This document shows positions 20,057 through 29,866 of a DNA stretch of 64,000 nt, one piece after another. Positions within the stretch are counted from its first letter, which is position 1, and every line of letters begins with the position of its first letter. The stretch is from Eubacteriales bacterium (GTDB lineage Bacteria > Bacillota > Clostridia > Acetivibrionales > JANLFN01): contig JANLFN010000006.1 of NCBI GenBank assembly GCA_024655885.1, positions 62,001 to 126,000 of the forward strand, given 5' to 3'. The notes beneath the pieces were generated by a model. The model was not told where the DNA came from. It did no database searches and worked only from the letters and a program-made list of their open reading frames with translations. A program made the position numbers and the translations under genes.

Positions 20057-20791
20057 TCAGGTATTTAGAGGAGACAAGCCCACGTTGAGAATCCTGGATG
20101 CCCTCTCCACCTGCTCCGGACTTGGGGATTCAACCCCTTCCAAGGGGTACTCTACGCCCAGCTTATCCCACTTATATTTCCCCATGCTGTGGTATGGAAG
20201 CACCTCCACCTTCTCCACGCTTTTCAGCTGCCCGATGAACTCCGCCGCCTGGGCCAGGTCCCGTTCACCGTCGGTATATCCGGGCACAAGGACATAGCGG
20301 ATCCACACCGGAATATTTCTTTCGGATACATAAAGGGCGAATTTCTTAATCTTATGGTTGTCCACGCCTGTGATCACCCTGTGCTTTTCCGCATCTCCGT
20401 GCTTGATATCCAGCAAAACCAGGTCCGTAAACCCCAGCAGTTCCTCCACCCTTCCGATCTCCACAAAACCTGAAGTGTCAAGGGCCGTATGTACGCCCAT
20501 CTCTCTGCACTTTTTGAACACCTCGGTGACAAACTCCGCCTGAAGGGTAGGTTCCCCGCCGCTCACCGTGATGCCTCCGCCCGACAGCCGGATAAAATCC
20601 AGGTATTTTCCCATTTCGTTTAAAATATCCTCTACGGTATATTCCCTGCCTCCCCGGGCATCCCAGGTATCCCTGTTATGGCAGTACAGGCACCTTAAGG
20701 GGCAGCCCTGCATAAAGACCACAAACCTTATACCGGGTCCGTCCACGGTGCCAAAGGATTCAAAGGAATGGACCCTGCCGGTTACACTCAT
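20057..20791 (-). CDS. pflA: Pyruvate formate-lyase activating enzyme
   Basis: This radical SAM enzyme places the glycyl radical on PflB using SAM and a 4Fe-4S cluster. The 244-residue protein has FGTVDGPGIRFVVF, the cluster motif CPLRCLYCHN (CxxxCxxC type), and SGGEPTLQ for SAM binding; length fits the family. It starts 23 bp after the pflB stop on the same strand, giving a pflB-pflA operon. There is no sign of an extra ferredoxin domain, which supports the PFL activator over activators of diol dehydratases. Confidence 0.95.
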   Translation of the reverse strand: MSVTGRVHSFESFGTVDGPGIRFVVFMQGCPLRCLYCHNRDTWDARGGREYTVEDILNEMGKYLDFIRLSGGGITVSGGEPTLQAEFVTEVFKKCREMGVHTALDTSGFVEIGRVEELLGFTDLVLLDIKHGDAEKHRVITGVDNHKIKKFALYVSERNIPVWIRYVLVPGYTDGERDLAQAAEFIGQLKSVEKVEVLPYHSMGKYKWDKLGVEYPLEGVESPSPEQVERASRILNVGLSPLNT

Positions 20792-20814
20792 GCCAACACC
20801 TCATTTTGTACAGC

Positions 20815-23043
20815 TTATATGTGTTCGTGGATGGTCCTGTTGATCACATCCAGCTGCTGTTTTTTCGTAAGCCTGGTAAAATTGACGGCATAGCCGGATA
20901 CCCTTATGGTGAGCTGGGGGTACTTCTCAGGATGCTCCATGGCGTCCAAAAGGGTCTCTCTCTCGAAGACATTCACATTGATATGGTGTCCGCCCTGCTT
21001 GAAGTAACCGTCGAGAAGAGCCACAAGGTTGCTGATTCTTGTTTCGCCGTCCCGCCCCAGAGCCCTGGGAATAATTGAAAAGGTGTAGGAAATACCGTCC
21101 TGTGCATATTCATAGGGAAGCTTGGCCACAGAACTCAAAACGGCCAGGGCACCCTTGATATCTCTTCCGTGCATGGGGTTTGCCCCCGGAGCCAGGGGTT
21201 CTCCCGTTTTCCTCCCGTCCGGCGTATTCCCCGTCTTCTCACCGTATACCACGTTGGAGGTGATAGTCAACACCGAAAGGGTGGGCATGGAGTTCCTGTA
21301 AGTGCGCTGTTTTCGCAACTTGTCCATGAACAGCTTTATAACCCCGGTTGCAATGGAATCCACGCGGTCGTCGTTATTTCCGAACTTGGGATAGTCTCCT
21401 TCCACCTCGTAGTCTACCACAATGTTGTTTTCATTTCTTATGGGTTTGACCCGGGCATACCTTATAGCGCTCAATGAGTCCGCTACCACCGACAGTCCCG
21501 CGATGCCGCAGGCCATGGTCCTGAACACCTCCCTGTCGTGGAGTGCCATTTGCAGTCTTTCATAGTCATATTTGTCATGCATGGAGTGTATGATGTTCAG
21601 GGTGTTCATGTAAAGCCTGGCCACCCAGTCCAGCACCATATCAAACCTTTCCATCACATCGTCGTAATCCAGGTATTCGGTTTCTACAGCGGAAAACCGC
21701 GGTGCCACCTGGATACCCGTCATCTCATCCCTGCCGCCGTTGATGGCATAAAGCAGCGCTTTGGCAAGGTTGCACCTGGCGCCGAAAAACTGCATCTGTT
21801 TTCCAAGTCTCATGGCGGATACGCAGCAGGCAATTCCATAGTCGTCGCCCCAGTGGTATCTCATGATGTCGTCGTTCTCGTACTGTATGGAACTTGTGTG
21901 AATGGACACCCTGGCGCAAAACCTTTTAAAGGCGGAGGGAAGGCGGACAGACCACAAAACGGTCAAATTGGGTTCAGGCGAAGGTCCCAGGTTGAACAGC
22001 GTATTAAGTATCCTGAAAGAAGATTTGGTCACCAGGGTCCTTCCGTCCAGGCTCATTCCCCCGATGCTCTCGGTCACCCATGTAGGGTCCCCGCTGAAGA
22101 GCTTCTCATATTCGGGCGTTCTTAAAAACCGGACCATTCTCAGCTTGATGACAAACTGGTCGATTAATTCCTGCACCTCTTCCTCGGTGATTTTTCCTTC
22201 CTTTAAATCCCTCTCAAAGTATATGTCCAGGAAAGTGGAGGTTCTTCCCAGGCTCATGGCCGCCCCGTTTTGCTCTTTTATGGCGCCGAGGTATGCAAAG
22301 TACAGCCACTGCACGGCTTCCCTGGAATCCCTTGCAGGCTTTGATATATCAAAGCCGTAGCTTTCCGCCATTTTTTTCAGCAGCTCCAGGGCGTTTATCT
22401 GTTCACGGATTTCTTCCCTGTTGCGGATGGTTTCCGCGTCCATGTAGTCAAATTCCAGGTTTACCATCTCATACTGCTTTTCGGCAATCAGCCGGTCAAC
22501 CCCATAGAGGGGCACTCTCCTGTAGTCCCCTATGATCCTGCCCCTGCCGTATGCGTCGGGGAGCCCTGTAATGATACCCGCTTTTTTAGCCCTCCGCATT
22601 TCTTCGGTATAGACGTCATAAACCCCCTGGTTGTGTGTTTTTCTGAACTGTGTAAATATTTCAACCACATCCGGGTCCACTTGCTTTCCATAGGACTCAC
22701 ACCCTTTTACCACCATTCTTATCCCGCCGAAAGGCATGATGGCCCGCTTCAGGGGTTCATCCGTCTGAAGCCCCACCACCTTTTCCAAGTTTTTGTCAAT
22801 ATAGCCCGGCTTATGGGAAACGATAGTGGAAATGGTATGGGTGTCGATATCCAGTACCCCGCCGTTTTCCCTCTCCTTTCCCAGCAGCCAGGTCACTTTG
22901 TCCCACAGCTTGCGCGTGGTTTCCGAAGCTCCGCTTAAAAAGCCTTCATCTCCTTCATAGGGCGTGTAATTCAGTTGAATGAAGTTCCTCACGTCAATCT
23001 CCGAACACCAGTTGCCCTTCACAAAACCGTCCCATGCTTCCAT
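20815..23043 (-). CDS. pflB: Pyruvate formate-lyase (formate C-acetyltransferase)
   Basis: PflB cleaves pyruvate with CoA to acetyl-CoA and formate in anaerobic mixed-acid metabolism. The 742-residue protein carries the active-site cysteine pair in GIACCVSAM (about residue 405) and the glycyl-radical loop RVSGYAVNF (about 715). EDNHTVETLYM-like activator features are not expected and not seen. I start at ATG 23043 because GAGGTG lies 7 bases upstream; the longer ORF uses TTG. The gene is followed by pflA. The product, formate, could also feed one-carbon metabolism, which fits the corrinoid theme, though no Wood-Ljungdahl genes are in this window. Confidence 0.96.
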   Translation of the reverse strand: MEAWDGFVKGNWCSEIDVRNFIQLNYTPYEGDEGFLSGASETTRKLWDKVTWLLGKERENGGVLDIDTHTISTIVSHKPGYIDKNLEKVVGLQTDEPLKRAIMPFGGIRMVVKGCESYGKQVDPDVVEIFTQFRKTHNQGVYDVYTEEMRRAKKAGIITGLPDAYGRGRIIGDYRRVPLYGVDRLIAEKQYEMVNLEFDYMDAETIRNREEIREQINALELLKKMAESYGFDISKPARDSREAVQWLYFAYLGAIKEQNGAAMSLGRTSTFLDIYFERDLKEGKITEEEVQELIDQFVIKLRMVRFLRTPEYEKLFSGDPTWVTESIGGMSLDGRTLVTKSSFRILNTLFNLGPSPEPNLTVLWSVRLPSAFKRFCARVSIHTSSIQYENDDIMRYHWGDDYGIACCVSAMRLGKQMQFFGARCNLAKALLYAINGGRDEMTGIQVAPRFSAVETEYLDYDDVMERFDMVLDWVARLYMNTLNIIHSMHDKYDYERLQMALHDREVFRTMACGIAGLSVVADSLSAIRYARVKPIRNENNIVVDYEVEGDYPKFGNNDDRVDSIATGVIKLFMDKLRKQRTYRNSMPTLSVLTITSNVVYGEKTGNTPDGRKTGEPLAPGANPMHGRDIKGALAVLSSVAKLPYEYAQDGISYTFSIIPRALGRDGETRISNLVALLDGYFKQGGHHINVNVFERETLLDAMEHPEKYPQLTIRVSGYAVNFTRLTKKQQLDVINRTIHEHI

Positions 23044-23127
23044 ACAGCAACACCTCAAATATTTAAGTATTACTATAAATTTGCCCCGATATGGGACAAA
23101 TTATCCATGGGACCGGAGAATGTCAAA

Positions 23128-23168
23128 GGGACAGGTACCGTGGCCCAAAATGCCGCCGTACCTGTCCC
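23128..23168. repeat. Inverted repeat with GGGACAGGTAC arms
   Basis: GGGACAGGTAC (23128-23138) and GTACCTGTCCC (23158-23168) flank a 19-nt GC-rich loop. It lies between yfbR and pflB. The GGGACAG core also occurs in the palindrome at 34107-34123, so it may be a small dispersed element. Confidence 0.6.
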
Positions 23169-23192
23169 CCTGGCTGTACCTTACCCCGCTCC

Positions 23193-23783
23193 CTATTCCA
23201 GTTCATCCAGGGTCAGGGAAAAGCTTGGTATAAAGTTTTTCATAAAATACTCCACTTCGGGGGCGTTGATTTCCACAATGGACTTGTGGATGGACTCACT
23301 GGCCTTCTTAAACTCCATGTTCCCCGCCTTCACCTCTTCAAGGCATTTGATATAGGCGGCAATCCTGTCAGCGGCCTTGACGATCTTATAGCTTTCATAA
23401 TCGCTTTGTTCCTGGAACAGCAGCCCGGAATACTCTTCCTCCAGCTCCCGGGGCAGCATGGACAGCAGTTTCTTTTTCGACACCTCTTCAATATCCTTGT
23501 AAGCCCGGTTGATTTCAGGGTTGAAGTACTTGATGGGCGTAGGCATGTCTCCGGTAATGATCTCATTGCTGTCATGGAACAGTCCCAGGACCGCAATTCT
23601 GTCCGCATTCACATTTCCTGAAAAAAACCTGTTTTTTATCACAGCCAGGGCATGGGCGATGATGGCCACCTGCAGGCTGTGCTCCTGGATGTTTTCCGGC
23701 TGGGTATTCCTCATAAGGCCCCAGCGGGTTATGTATTTCATCCGTGAAAGGTATGCAAAAAAATGAAATTTCGGTTTGGACAC
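23193..23783 (-). CDS. yfbR: YfbR-type 5'-deoxynucleotidase (HD domain)
   Basis: YfbR removes phosphate from deoxynucleoside 5'-monophosphates. The 196-residue protein has the HD-domain metal ligands: NIQEHSLQVA (His), LGLFHDSNEIITGDMPTP (His-Asp) and KAADRIAAYIKCLEE (distal Asp). Length matches E. coli YfbR (199). It starts with GTG 23783, with GGGAGG 7 bases upstream. The gene follows dgt by 69 bp on the same strand, so two dNTP-catabolic HD enzymes are probably co-expressed. Confidence 0.88.
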   Translation of the reverse strand: MSKPKFHFFAYLSRMKYITRWGLMRNTQPENIQEHSLQVAIIAHALAVIKNRFFSGNVNADRIAVLGLFHDSNEIITGDMPTPIKYFNPEINRAYKDIEEVSKKKLLSMLPRELEEEYSGLLFQEQSDYESYKIVKAADRIAAYIKCLEEVKAGNMEFKKASESIHKSIVEINAPEVEYFMKNFIPSFSLTLDELE

Positions 23784-23852
23784 AACACAGCCTCCCTTTT
23801 AACAAAGCAAAACTTTTGATCCCTATGCCCTGCTGCGTGGACTCCGGCCTGC

Positions 23853-25004
23853 TCATACCCAATAGATTTCGTCAAAGCAGCTCAGGGCAAAATTATCGGT
23901 CATCCCTGCAATAAAATCAATCACTTTTTGTTCATTGGTGTCCTCTTCGGTATAGCCAATATCCTGAATAAAGTTGTAAAACTTCTGGTAAATCTTCATC
24001 TCGCTGTTTTTCATTTTTTCCAGGTCTTCTGTATTCTCCAGGAGATTGAAAAACAGGCCTTCCAGGGTGTTTTCCGCCGTTTTTTCATACCTTTTGATCT
24101 TGTCCGCCTGGTAGATCAACCGCACATTTTCATTGATGAGGGCCTCCAGGGCCTTCCCTTTATCCGGGCTTAACTGGATGCAGTCTTTGTTATAGCTGTT
24201 TTCTATAATATCACAGACCAGGGTATTTATGATTTCCCCGTTTGTAAAGCCCAGCTCCTTTCGGATTTCTCTGGAAATATCATTGATATCTATCAGGTGT
24301 ACTCTTATGGCGTCCTCAATATCCCTTCCCACATAGGCAATTCTGTCCACCAGCCTTACCACACACCCTTCCAGCGTATAGGGCATTTGAGGCTGCCGGC
24401 CCAGCTCCTTCAAACTGGAAAAATCCTTGCTTCCGTCCCTTTCCAGGCGGTATTCGCCGTACTTCTCCCCGCAGTGGCACGCAATCCCGTCTCTCACTTC
24501 AAAAGTGAGGTTGAGCCCGCACTTCTCATTTATCTTTTCCCTTGAAACCCGGGTCGCCAGCCTGTCTACAACCCTGAGGCTGTGCAGCTCGTGCTGGAAG
24601 GAGTAGCTGCTGTTAATTTTTTTCAGGCACCTGTCCAGCACCTTTTCGCCTGTGTGGCCGAAAGGCGCATGCCCCAGGTCATGGCCCAGGGCAATGGCAT
24701 AAGTGAGGTCCTGGTTCAGGTTCAGGGTCCTGGCAATGGTAACGGCAATGGAGCCCACATAGAGCACATGCTCCATCCGGGTGCAAATGTGGTCGTTTTT
24801 CGCATTGAAGAACACCTGGGTCTTATGTCTTAACCTCCTGAATTCCATGGAGTAGAGTATCCTGTTGGCATCTCTCTCATACTCCGTCCTGACAGGACAC
24901 TTTGCCTCATGGATGATCCTGCCCTTGGACCTGCTGCTTTTTGCAGCGTAAGGGCTCAACATTTCTTCCTGCTTTTCCCTGATCTCTCTCCACGCAGCTC
25001 CCAT
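23853..25004 (-). CDS. dgt: dGTPase-like deoxynucleoside triphosphohydrolase
   Basis: This cytosolic HD-domain enzyme hydrolyses dGTP or other dNTPs to the nucleoside and triphosphate. The 383-residue protein shows the family opening LSPYAAKSSRSKGR, RRLRHKTQVF, the metal residues TRMEHVLYV and ALGHDLGHAPFGHTGE, and VVRLVDRIAYVGRDIEDA near the middle. Length fits the shorter dgt-like group, not the 500-residue E. coli form. ATG 25004 has GGAGAGG upstream. It leads the dgt-yfbR unit and is divergent from the ubiD cluster. Substrate preference cannot be read from sequence. Confidence 0.9.
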   Translation of the reverse strand: MGAAWREIREKQEEMLSPYAAKSSRSKGRIIHEAKCPVRTEYERDANRILYSMEFRRLRHKTQVFFNAKNDHICTRMEHVLYVGSIAVTIARTLNLNQDLTYAIALGHDLGHAPFGHTGEKVLDRCLKKINSSYSFQHELHSLRVVDRLATRVSREKINEKCGLNLTFEVRDGIACHCGEKYGEYRLERDGSKDFSSLKELGRQPQMPYTLEGCVVRLVDRIAYVGRDIEDAIRVHLIDINDISREIRKELGFTNGEIINTLVCDIIENSYNKDCIQLSPDKGKALEALINENVRLIYQADKIKRYEKTAENTLEGLFFNLLENTEDLEKMKNSEMKIYQKFYNFIQDIGYTEEDTNEQKVIDFIAGMTDNFALSCFDEIYWV

Positions 25005-25213
25005 GTTCCACCTCTCCCCAAGGCCAAATTTAATGCGATAATATAATTATACAAAAATGAACATTTTATAACAATACAATTGTTCTGGTGAACACTATAA
25101 TGTTTGTACAACTCTATGCTATAATAGAAAAGGATTTTGCTTTTTGTCGAAGAAATCCTCATGGACATGGAAGGCAAACTACAGTCAAATACGGATGGAA
25201 CGGATGGTGTTTT

Positions 25214-26653
25214 ATGGCGTATAAAGACCTGCAGGACTTTATAAATGTACTGGAACAAAAACATCTTTTAAAGAGGATCAGTGTGGAAGTAGACAGCCAT
25301 CTTGAAATAACCGAAATCACCGACAGGGTGGTTAAAGCCGGCGGCCCCGCCCTGCTGTTTGAGAAGGTGAAGGGTTCGCCCTACCCTGTGCTCATCAATG
25401 CCTTTGGAAGCTATGAACGGCTTAACCTGGCCCTGGAGGTAGACGACATCAACGACATATCCAAACTGATCAGTGACTTCATGGACATGTCGAGCTACCT
25501 GGGCCTTGTAAACAAGATGAAGTCGGTCCCCAAGCTTGCACGGCTTGCAAAGGTATTCCCCTGGAAGGTCCCTACGGCAGCCTGCCAGGAGGTGGTGGAA
25601 GAGCCCGACCTTTCCAAGCTGCCGGTCCTGAAGTGCTGGCCTGAAGACGGCGGAAGATTTATGACCCTCCCTCTGGTCGTTACCAAAGACCCTGAAACAG
25701 GGATGCAGAACATGGGAATGTACAGGCTCCAGGTGTACGACAGGAACACGACGGGTATGCACTGGCATCTCCATAAGGATGGAAGAGCCATCTATGAAAA
25801 GTACAGGAAGCTGGGCGGCAAAATGCCCGTATCCGTTGCTCTGGGCTGCGACCCCGCCACCATTTACTCGGCTACTGCCCCGCTGCCCAAAGAAATTGAC
25901 GAAATGCTGTTTGCGGGATTTTTGAGAAAAATGCCCCTGCCCATTGTAAAGTGCAAGACAAACGATATTTACGTCCCTGCCAACGCCGAGTTTATACTGG
26001 AAGGCTATGTGGATGTGGACGAGCTCCGGGAGGAGGGACCCTTCGGAGACCATACCGGTTATTATTCCCTGAAGGACATGTACCCCGTATTCCACGTCAC
26101 CTGCCTCACCCGGCGGAAAAACCCGGTATACCCGGCCACCGTTGTAGGCAAGCCCCCCATGGAGGACTGTTACCTGGGCAAGGCCACCGAGAGGATATTC
26201 CTGCCTCTGCTTAGGATTCAATGCCCGGAAATTGTGGACATGAATTTCCCCCTGGAAGGCGTGTTCCACAACTGCGTCATCGTTTCCATCAAAAAGCGCT
26301 ATCCCGGGCAGGCAAAAAAAGTGATGCACGCACTGTGGGGGATGGGACAGATGATGTACACCAAAATGATTGTGGTGGTGGACGAAAATATAAACCCCCA
26401 CGACCTTTCCACCGTTGCCTGGAAGGTTTTTAACAACATAGACGCCGCCAGGGACCTGGTTATCGTGGAGGGGCCTCTTGACGCGCTGGACCATGCATCC
26501 CCCCTTCCCCACTATGGACACAAGCTGGGCATAGACGCCACAAAGAAAGGCCCCTCCGAAGGCCATTTCAGGGAATGGCCCAACGATATAGAAATGGACA
26601 GTGAAACCAAAGAACTGGTTATCCGGAGGTGGAAAGAGTATGGTATTGAGTAA
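25214..26653 (+). CDS. UbiD-family decarboxylase, probably menaquinone pathway
   Basis: UbiD enzymes decarboxylate aromatic or unsaturated acids with prenylated FMN. The roughly 479-residue protein starts AYKDLQDFINVLE and has the typical LEVDDIND, the catalytic-region EEGPFGDHTGYYS and the late PLDALDHASP segment. Start is ATG 25214 (GGATGG 6 bases upstream, a weak site); the ORF-track start at 25088 is an upstream extension. It overlaps the ubiA-like start by 14 bp, and the flavin prenyltransferase ubiX follows. That trio matches the late steps of menaquinone synthesis, including the futalosine route (MqnL/MqnP/MqnM), though phenolic acid decarboxylation is another option. Confidence 0.85.
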   Translation: MAYKDLQDFINVLEQKHLLKRISVEVDSHLEITEITDRVVKAGGPALLFEKVKGSPYPVLINAFGSYERLNLALEVDDINDISKLISDFMDMSSYLGLVNKMKSVPKLARLAKVFPWKVPTAACQEVVEEPDLSKLPVLKCWPEDGGRFMTLPLVVTKDPETGMQNMGMYRLQVYDRNTTGMHWHLHKDGRAIYEKYRKLGGKMPVSVALGCDPATIYSATAPLPKEIDEMLFAGFLRKMPLPIVKCKTNDIYVPANAEFILEGYVDVDELREEGPFGDHTGYYSLKDMYPVFHVTCLTRRKNPVYPATVVGKPPMEDCYLGKATERIFLPLLRIQCPEIVDMNFPLEGVFHNCVIVSIKKRYPGQAKKVMHALWGMGQMMYTKMIVVVDENINPHDLSTVAWKVFNNIDAARDLVIVEGPLDALDHASPLPHYGHKLGIDATKKGPSEGHFREWPNDIEMDSETKELVIRRWKEYGIE

Positions 26654-27500
26654 GCTCAGGACCTACGGGGAGCTTGTCATGTTTTCACATACTCTTTTTT
26701 CCATTCCTTTTGGACTGATAGCCATGTTCCTGGCTGCAGACGGGCTTCCGTCCCCATGGATAACCCTGTGGACCTTGATTGCGCTGGTCAGTGCCAGGAC
26801 AGCCGCAAACGCTTTAAACCGGGTGGTGGACAAGGATATTGACGCCTTGAACCCCAGGACCGCGGGAAGACATTTTCCAAAAGGCCTGGTTAAGACCTCC
26901 GAGGTGCTCCTCTTCATACTGGTATGCCTGGGACTCTTGGTGCTTTCCGCCTTCATGCTGAACCCCGTGTGTGTGGTACTGCTTCCTGTGCCCCTCTTCA
27001 TTTTTTTCGTCTATTCCTTTACTAAAAGGTTCACCTGGGCATGCCACATCATTCTGGGCATGGCCTGCGGAGGAGCTCCTGTGGGCGCGTGGATCGCCGT
27101 AACGGGGAATATCACTTGGGTTTCACTAATCCTGGGGACGATAGTCATGTTCTGGGTGGCCGGCTTTGACATTATATATGGCGCGCAGGATGTGGATTTT
27201 GACAGGGAAGAAGGCCTTTATTCCATACCCTCGGTATTCGGAGTAAAGAAGGCTTTAATTGTATCGGCGGTGTTTCACTTCCTCTGTGTCCTGCTTCTTA
27301 TTTACGTGGGCTTTTTAGCCCGTTTGGGCTGGATTTACGCTGCAGGCGTGGCCATAGGCACTTGTCTTCTGTTCTACGAGCACCGGATCGTCTCACCCAC
27401 CAACTTAAAAAACGTAACCATCGCATCCTACAGCGTAAACCAGGTTGTAAGTACGGTACTGCTGGTATTTACTACGGCAGATATATTTATTCTGAGGTGA
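26640..27500 (+). CDS. UbiA-family prenyltransferase (MqnP-like)
   Basis: This integral membrane enzyme attaches a polyprenyl chain to an aromatic acid. The 286-residue protein has about eight helices and the two Asp-rich diphosphate motifs: NRVVDKDIDALNPRT (about residues 60-75) and DIIYGAQDVDFDREE (about 180-195). The start is ATG 26640, with GGAGG 10 bases upstream inside the end of ubiD, so the two are translationally coupled. With UbiD and UbiX neighbours, the likely substrate is a naphthoate of menaquinone synthesis; 4-hydroxybenzoate is less likely in an anaerobic Gram-positive. Substrate is inference. Confidence 0.88.
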   Translation: MVLSKLRTYGELVMFSHTLFSIPFGLIAMFLAADGLPSPWITLWTLIALVSARTAANALNRVVDKDIDALNPRTAGRHFPKGLVKTSEVLLFILVCLGLLVLSAFMLNPVCVVLLPVPLFIFFVYSFTKRFTWACHIILGMACGGAPVGAWIAVTGNITWVSLILGTIVMFWVAGFDIIYGAQDVDFDREEGLYSIPSVFGVKKALIVSAVFHFLCVLLLIYVGFLARLGWIYAAGVAIGTCLLFYEHRIVSPTNLKNVTIASYSVNQVVSTVLLVFTTADIFILR

Positions 27501-27504
27501 TAAC

Positions 27505-28086
27505 GTGTCCAGGTATATCGTGGGCATTACAGGCGCCAGCGGCAGCATCTACGCCGTCAGGCTGGTGGAAGAGCTTTTGAAATACGGTCATGAGGTGCAT
27601 CTCGTCATAACCGACAATGGACGTAAAGTGATGGCTTATGAGACAGGGTTGGACGGCGGGCAAATACTGCAAAAGACAGGCGGCATCAGCCGCAGGTCCG
27701 GCATTTATGACAACAGCGACCTGTTCGCTCCTATCGCAAGCGGTTCATTCAAAACGGACGGAATGGTTGTGATCCCTTGCTCCATGGCCACCCTGGGGGA
27801 AATAGCCTCAGGTTCTTCCAAGAATCTGCTGGGCAGGGCTGCCGATGTGTGTATCAAAGAAAAAAGAAAGCTTGTGCTGGTTCCCAGGGAAACCCCCTTA
27901 AGCAGCCTACACCTCAGAAACATGCTGACCTTAAGTGAGGCGGGAGTCCTTATTTTTCCGGCGATGCCCGCTTTCTACCACAGGCCTTCCAGTGTTGGGG
28001 AGATGGTGGACTTTATCGTCGGAAGAGTGCTGGACAGCCTTGGAGTAAAAAATGAGCTCTATAAGGAATGGGACGGAGGGAGTTGA
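27505..28086 (+). CDS. ubiX: Flavin prenyltransferase UbiX
   Basis: UbiX makes the prenyl-FMN cofactor of UbiD from FMN and dimethylallyl phosphate. The 193-residue protein shows the flavin-binding opening IVGITGASGSIYAVRL, VVIPCSMATLGEIASG, and LVLVPRETPLSSLHLRNM, all hallmark segments. It starts with GTG 27505 after GAGGTGATAAC, 4 bp beyond the ubiA stop. Its position directly supplies cofactor to the UbiD encoded two genes earlier. Confidence 0.95.
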   Translation: MSRYIVGITGASGSIYAVRLVEELLKYGHEVHLVITDNGRKVMAYETGLDGGQILQKTGGISRRSGIYDNSDLFAPIASGSFKTDGMVVIPCSMATLGEIASGSSKNLLGRAADVCIKEKRKLVLVPRETPLSSLHLRNMLTLSEAGVLIFPAMPAFYHRPSSVGEMVDFIVGRVLDSLGVKNELYKEWDGGS

Positions 28087-28140
28087 GAGCGGAGGGTTGA
28101 GATTGGAAAGCGGAGAGCGGAGAGTTGAAAGGATAGGATA
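28087..28140. repeat. Purine-rich GGAGAGCGGAGAG repeat
   Basis: A short run of near-repeats (GAGAGCGGAGGGTTGAG, AAAGCGGAGAGCGGAGAG) lies between ubiX and the binding-protein gene. It resembles low-complexity intergenic repeats of Clostridia. It offers extra SD-like sequence but is about 30 or more bases from the next start. No function is assigned. Confidence 0.45.
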
Positions 28141-28171
28141 AAACATAAACAAAGGTTGAACGGAGGTATTC

Positions 28172-29107
28172 ATGATGAAAAAAATAATTTCTTTGATCTT
28201 TATTGCTTCTTTGGCTGCTGCTTTGGTTTCGTGTACAGGCGGGGCAAAAAAAGCTTCGGAGCCTTTAAGCATCGGCGTACTGCCCGATGTAGACTCCATC
28301 CCTCTCATCCTGGCCGACCACAACGGATACTTTGAGAAAGCGGGGGTAAAAGTGGATATCCAGCACTTTAAAAGTGCGGCGGAAAGGGACAGCGCCTTTC
28401 AAAGCGGAAAGATCGACGGCGCCATATCCGATGTTATGGCTGCGGCTCTCGCAAAGGAGGGCGGCTTCGATGTAAAAATCACCTCCATGACCAGCGGAAG
28501 CTATAAGCTGCTGGCAAGCAACAAATCGGACATAAAGGACATCGCCGGGCTCAAAGGGAAAAATGTTGCGATTTCAAAGAATACCATTATCGAATACGTT
28601 ACCGACAGTGCGCTTTCTAAGGTAAATATCAAACCGGAGGAAGTAAACAAGGTGGTCATACCCCAAATCCAGGTAAGGCTTGAAATGCTCCAGAACGGCA
28701 AGGTGGACGCGGCAACGCTTCCCGAGCCCATGGCTTCGGTGGCCATTGGAAACGGAGCAAAGCTTTTGAGCAGTTCGGATAAGCTGGGCATTAATCCGGG
28801 GGTCATTGTTTTTACCAAAAAATCCGCCGATTCCAAGGCCGAAGAAATAAAATCCTTTTACAATGCCTATAACCAGGCTGTCGAGTATTTGCAAAAGGAA
28901 AACGTTTCAAGTTATATCGATATACTCATTAAAGAATCCGGTTTCCCGGAATCGGTGAGAGGGACCATTGTGCTTCCCTCCTATGCTAAAGCGGCTCTGC
29001 CGTCCGTAAGCGACTTTGACAGTGTGATTCAATGGCTGAAGGACAAGGCACTCATAAAGAATGCCTATAAATTCGATGACTTAGTGGACCAAAGGTTTGT
29101 GAGGTAG
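28172..29107 (+). CDS. ABC transporter substrate-binding lipoprotein (NMT1/SsuA-like)
   Basis: The 311-residue protein has a lipoprotein signal (LAAALVSC, lipidated Cys near residue 22) and a type-2 periplasmic-binding fold of the SsuA/TauA/NMT1 kind: LSIGVLPDVDSIPLILADHNGYFEKAG, DGAISDVMAA and a LPEPMAS hinge segment. It would hang from the outer face of the membrane and deliver a small organic anion or aromatic to the permease two genes on. GGAGG sits 5 bases before the ATG pair. The ATPase and permease genes follow within 7 bp and by overlap. The ligand is unknown; the ubiD/A/X neighbours suggest an aromatic acid or quinone precursor (inference). Confidence 0.85.
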   Translation: MMKKIISLIFIASLAAALVSCTGGAKKASEPLSIGVLPDVDSIPLILADHNGYFEKAGVKVDIQHFKSAAERDSAFQSGKIDGAISDVMAAALAKEGGFDVKITSMTSGSYKLLASNKSDIKDIAGLKGKNVAISKNTIIEYVTDSALSKVNIKPEEVNKVVIPQIQVRLEMLQNGKVDAATLPEPMASVAIGNGAKLLSSSDKLGINPGVIVFTKKSADSKAEEIKSFYNAYNQAVEYLQKENVSSYIDILIKESGFPESVRGTIVLPSYAKAALPSVSDFDSVIQWLKDKALIKNAYKFDDLVDQRFVR

Positions 29108-29113
29108 GGTTGA

Positions 29114-29866
29114 ATGCTTGAAATCAAAGGCCTGACCGTTAAATACAAAGTTGAGGGAAAGGAGTGCCTTGCCCTGCACCATCTGGACATGAAGCTGGAA
29201 GAAGGCGATATCTGCGCAGTCATCGGGCCTTCCGGCTGTGGCAAGAGCACTCTTCTCCATGTACTCTCGGGCATCCTTTCCGACTATTCGGGCTTGGTGA
29301 CAATAGACGGAGGACCTGTTGATCCCAAGCAGAAGCGCATCGGGTTCGTACCCCAGAATTACGGCCTTCTGGAGTGGGCAAACGCCTACGACAATGCGCT
29401 GCTGGGGCTTGACATCAAACATGAGAGCCGGCTGGGGCAGGGGCCGTATATTGAATACATCCTGAAGCAGTTGGGGTTGTGGGATATAAGGTCCAAGTAC
29501 CCCAGCCAGTTGAGCGGCGGACAGAAGCAGAGGATCGCCATTGCCCGGTCATTCATACTGAAGCCCCACCTGCTGCTTATGGATGAGCCGTTTTCGGCTT
29601 TGGATGCCATCACCCGTGAAGAAATCCAGGATTTGTTCCTTGAAGTGTGGAAGGAAAATAAGGTCTCCACGGTTTTTGTGACCCACAGCATGGAAGAAGC
29701 CGTCTATATAGGCAGAAAAATTGCCGTCATGTCTCCTTCCCCCGGACGGATTGTAAAGGTTCTTGAAAACCCTCTTTTCGGCGCCGGAAATTTGAGGCTG
29801 AGGGATGAGTACTACCGCTTCGTCATGGAGCTGAGAAAAATGGCAAAAGAGGAATGGTCCAATTGA
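29114..29866 (+). CDS. ABC transporter ATP-binding protein (SsuB/TauB-like)
   Basis: The 250-residue ATPase has Walker A GPSGCGKST, Q-loop VPQNYGLLEW, signature LSGGQKQR, Walker B LLLMDEPFSALD and the switch His in VTHSMEEA. The pattern is that of nitrate/sulfonate/taurine importers. It begins 7 bp after the binding-protein stop and its end overlaps the permease start, so the three form one transcript. The inactive RQR insertion seen in exporters is absent. Confidence 0.93.
   Translation: MLEIKGLTVKYKVEGKECLALHHLDMKLEEGDICAVIGPSGCGKSTLLHVLSGILSDYSGLVTIDGGPVDPKQKRIGFVPQNYGLLEWANAYDNALLGLDIKHESRLGQGPYIEYILKQLGLWDIRSKYPSQLSGGQKQRIAIARSFILKPHLLLMDEPFSALDAITREEIQDLFLEVWKENKVSTVFVTHSMEEAVYIGRKIAVMSPSPGRIVKVLENPLFGAGNLRLRDEYYRFVMELRKMAKEEWSN

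Noticed and set aside
25268-26566. 432-residue minus-strand ORF opposite ubiD
   Set aside because: Its composition and lack of start signal mark it as a shadow of the well-supported UbiD frame.
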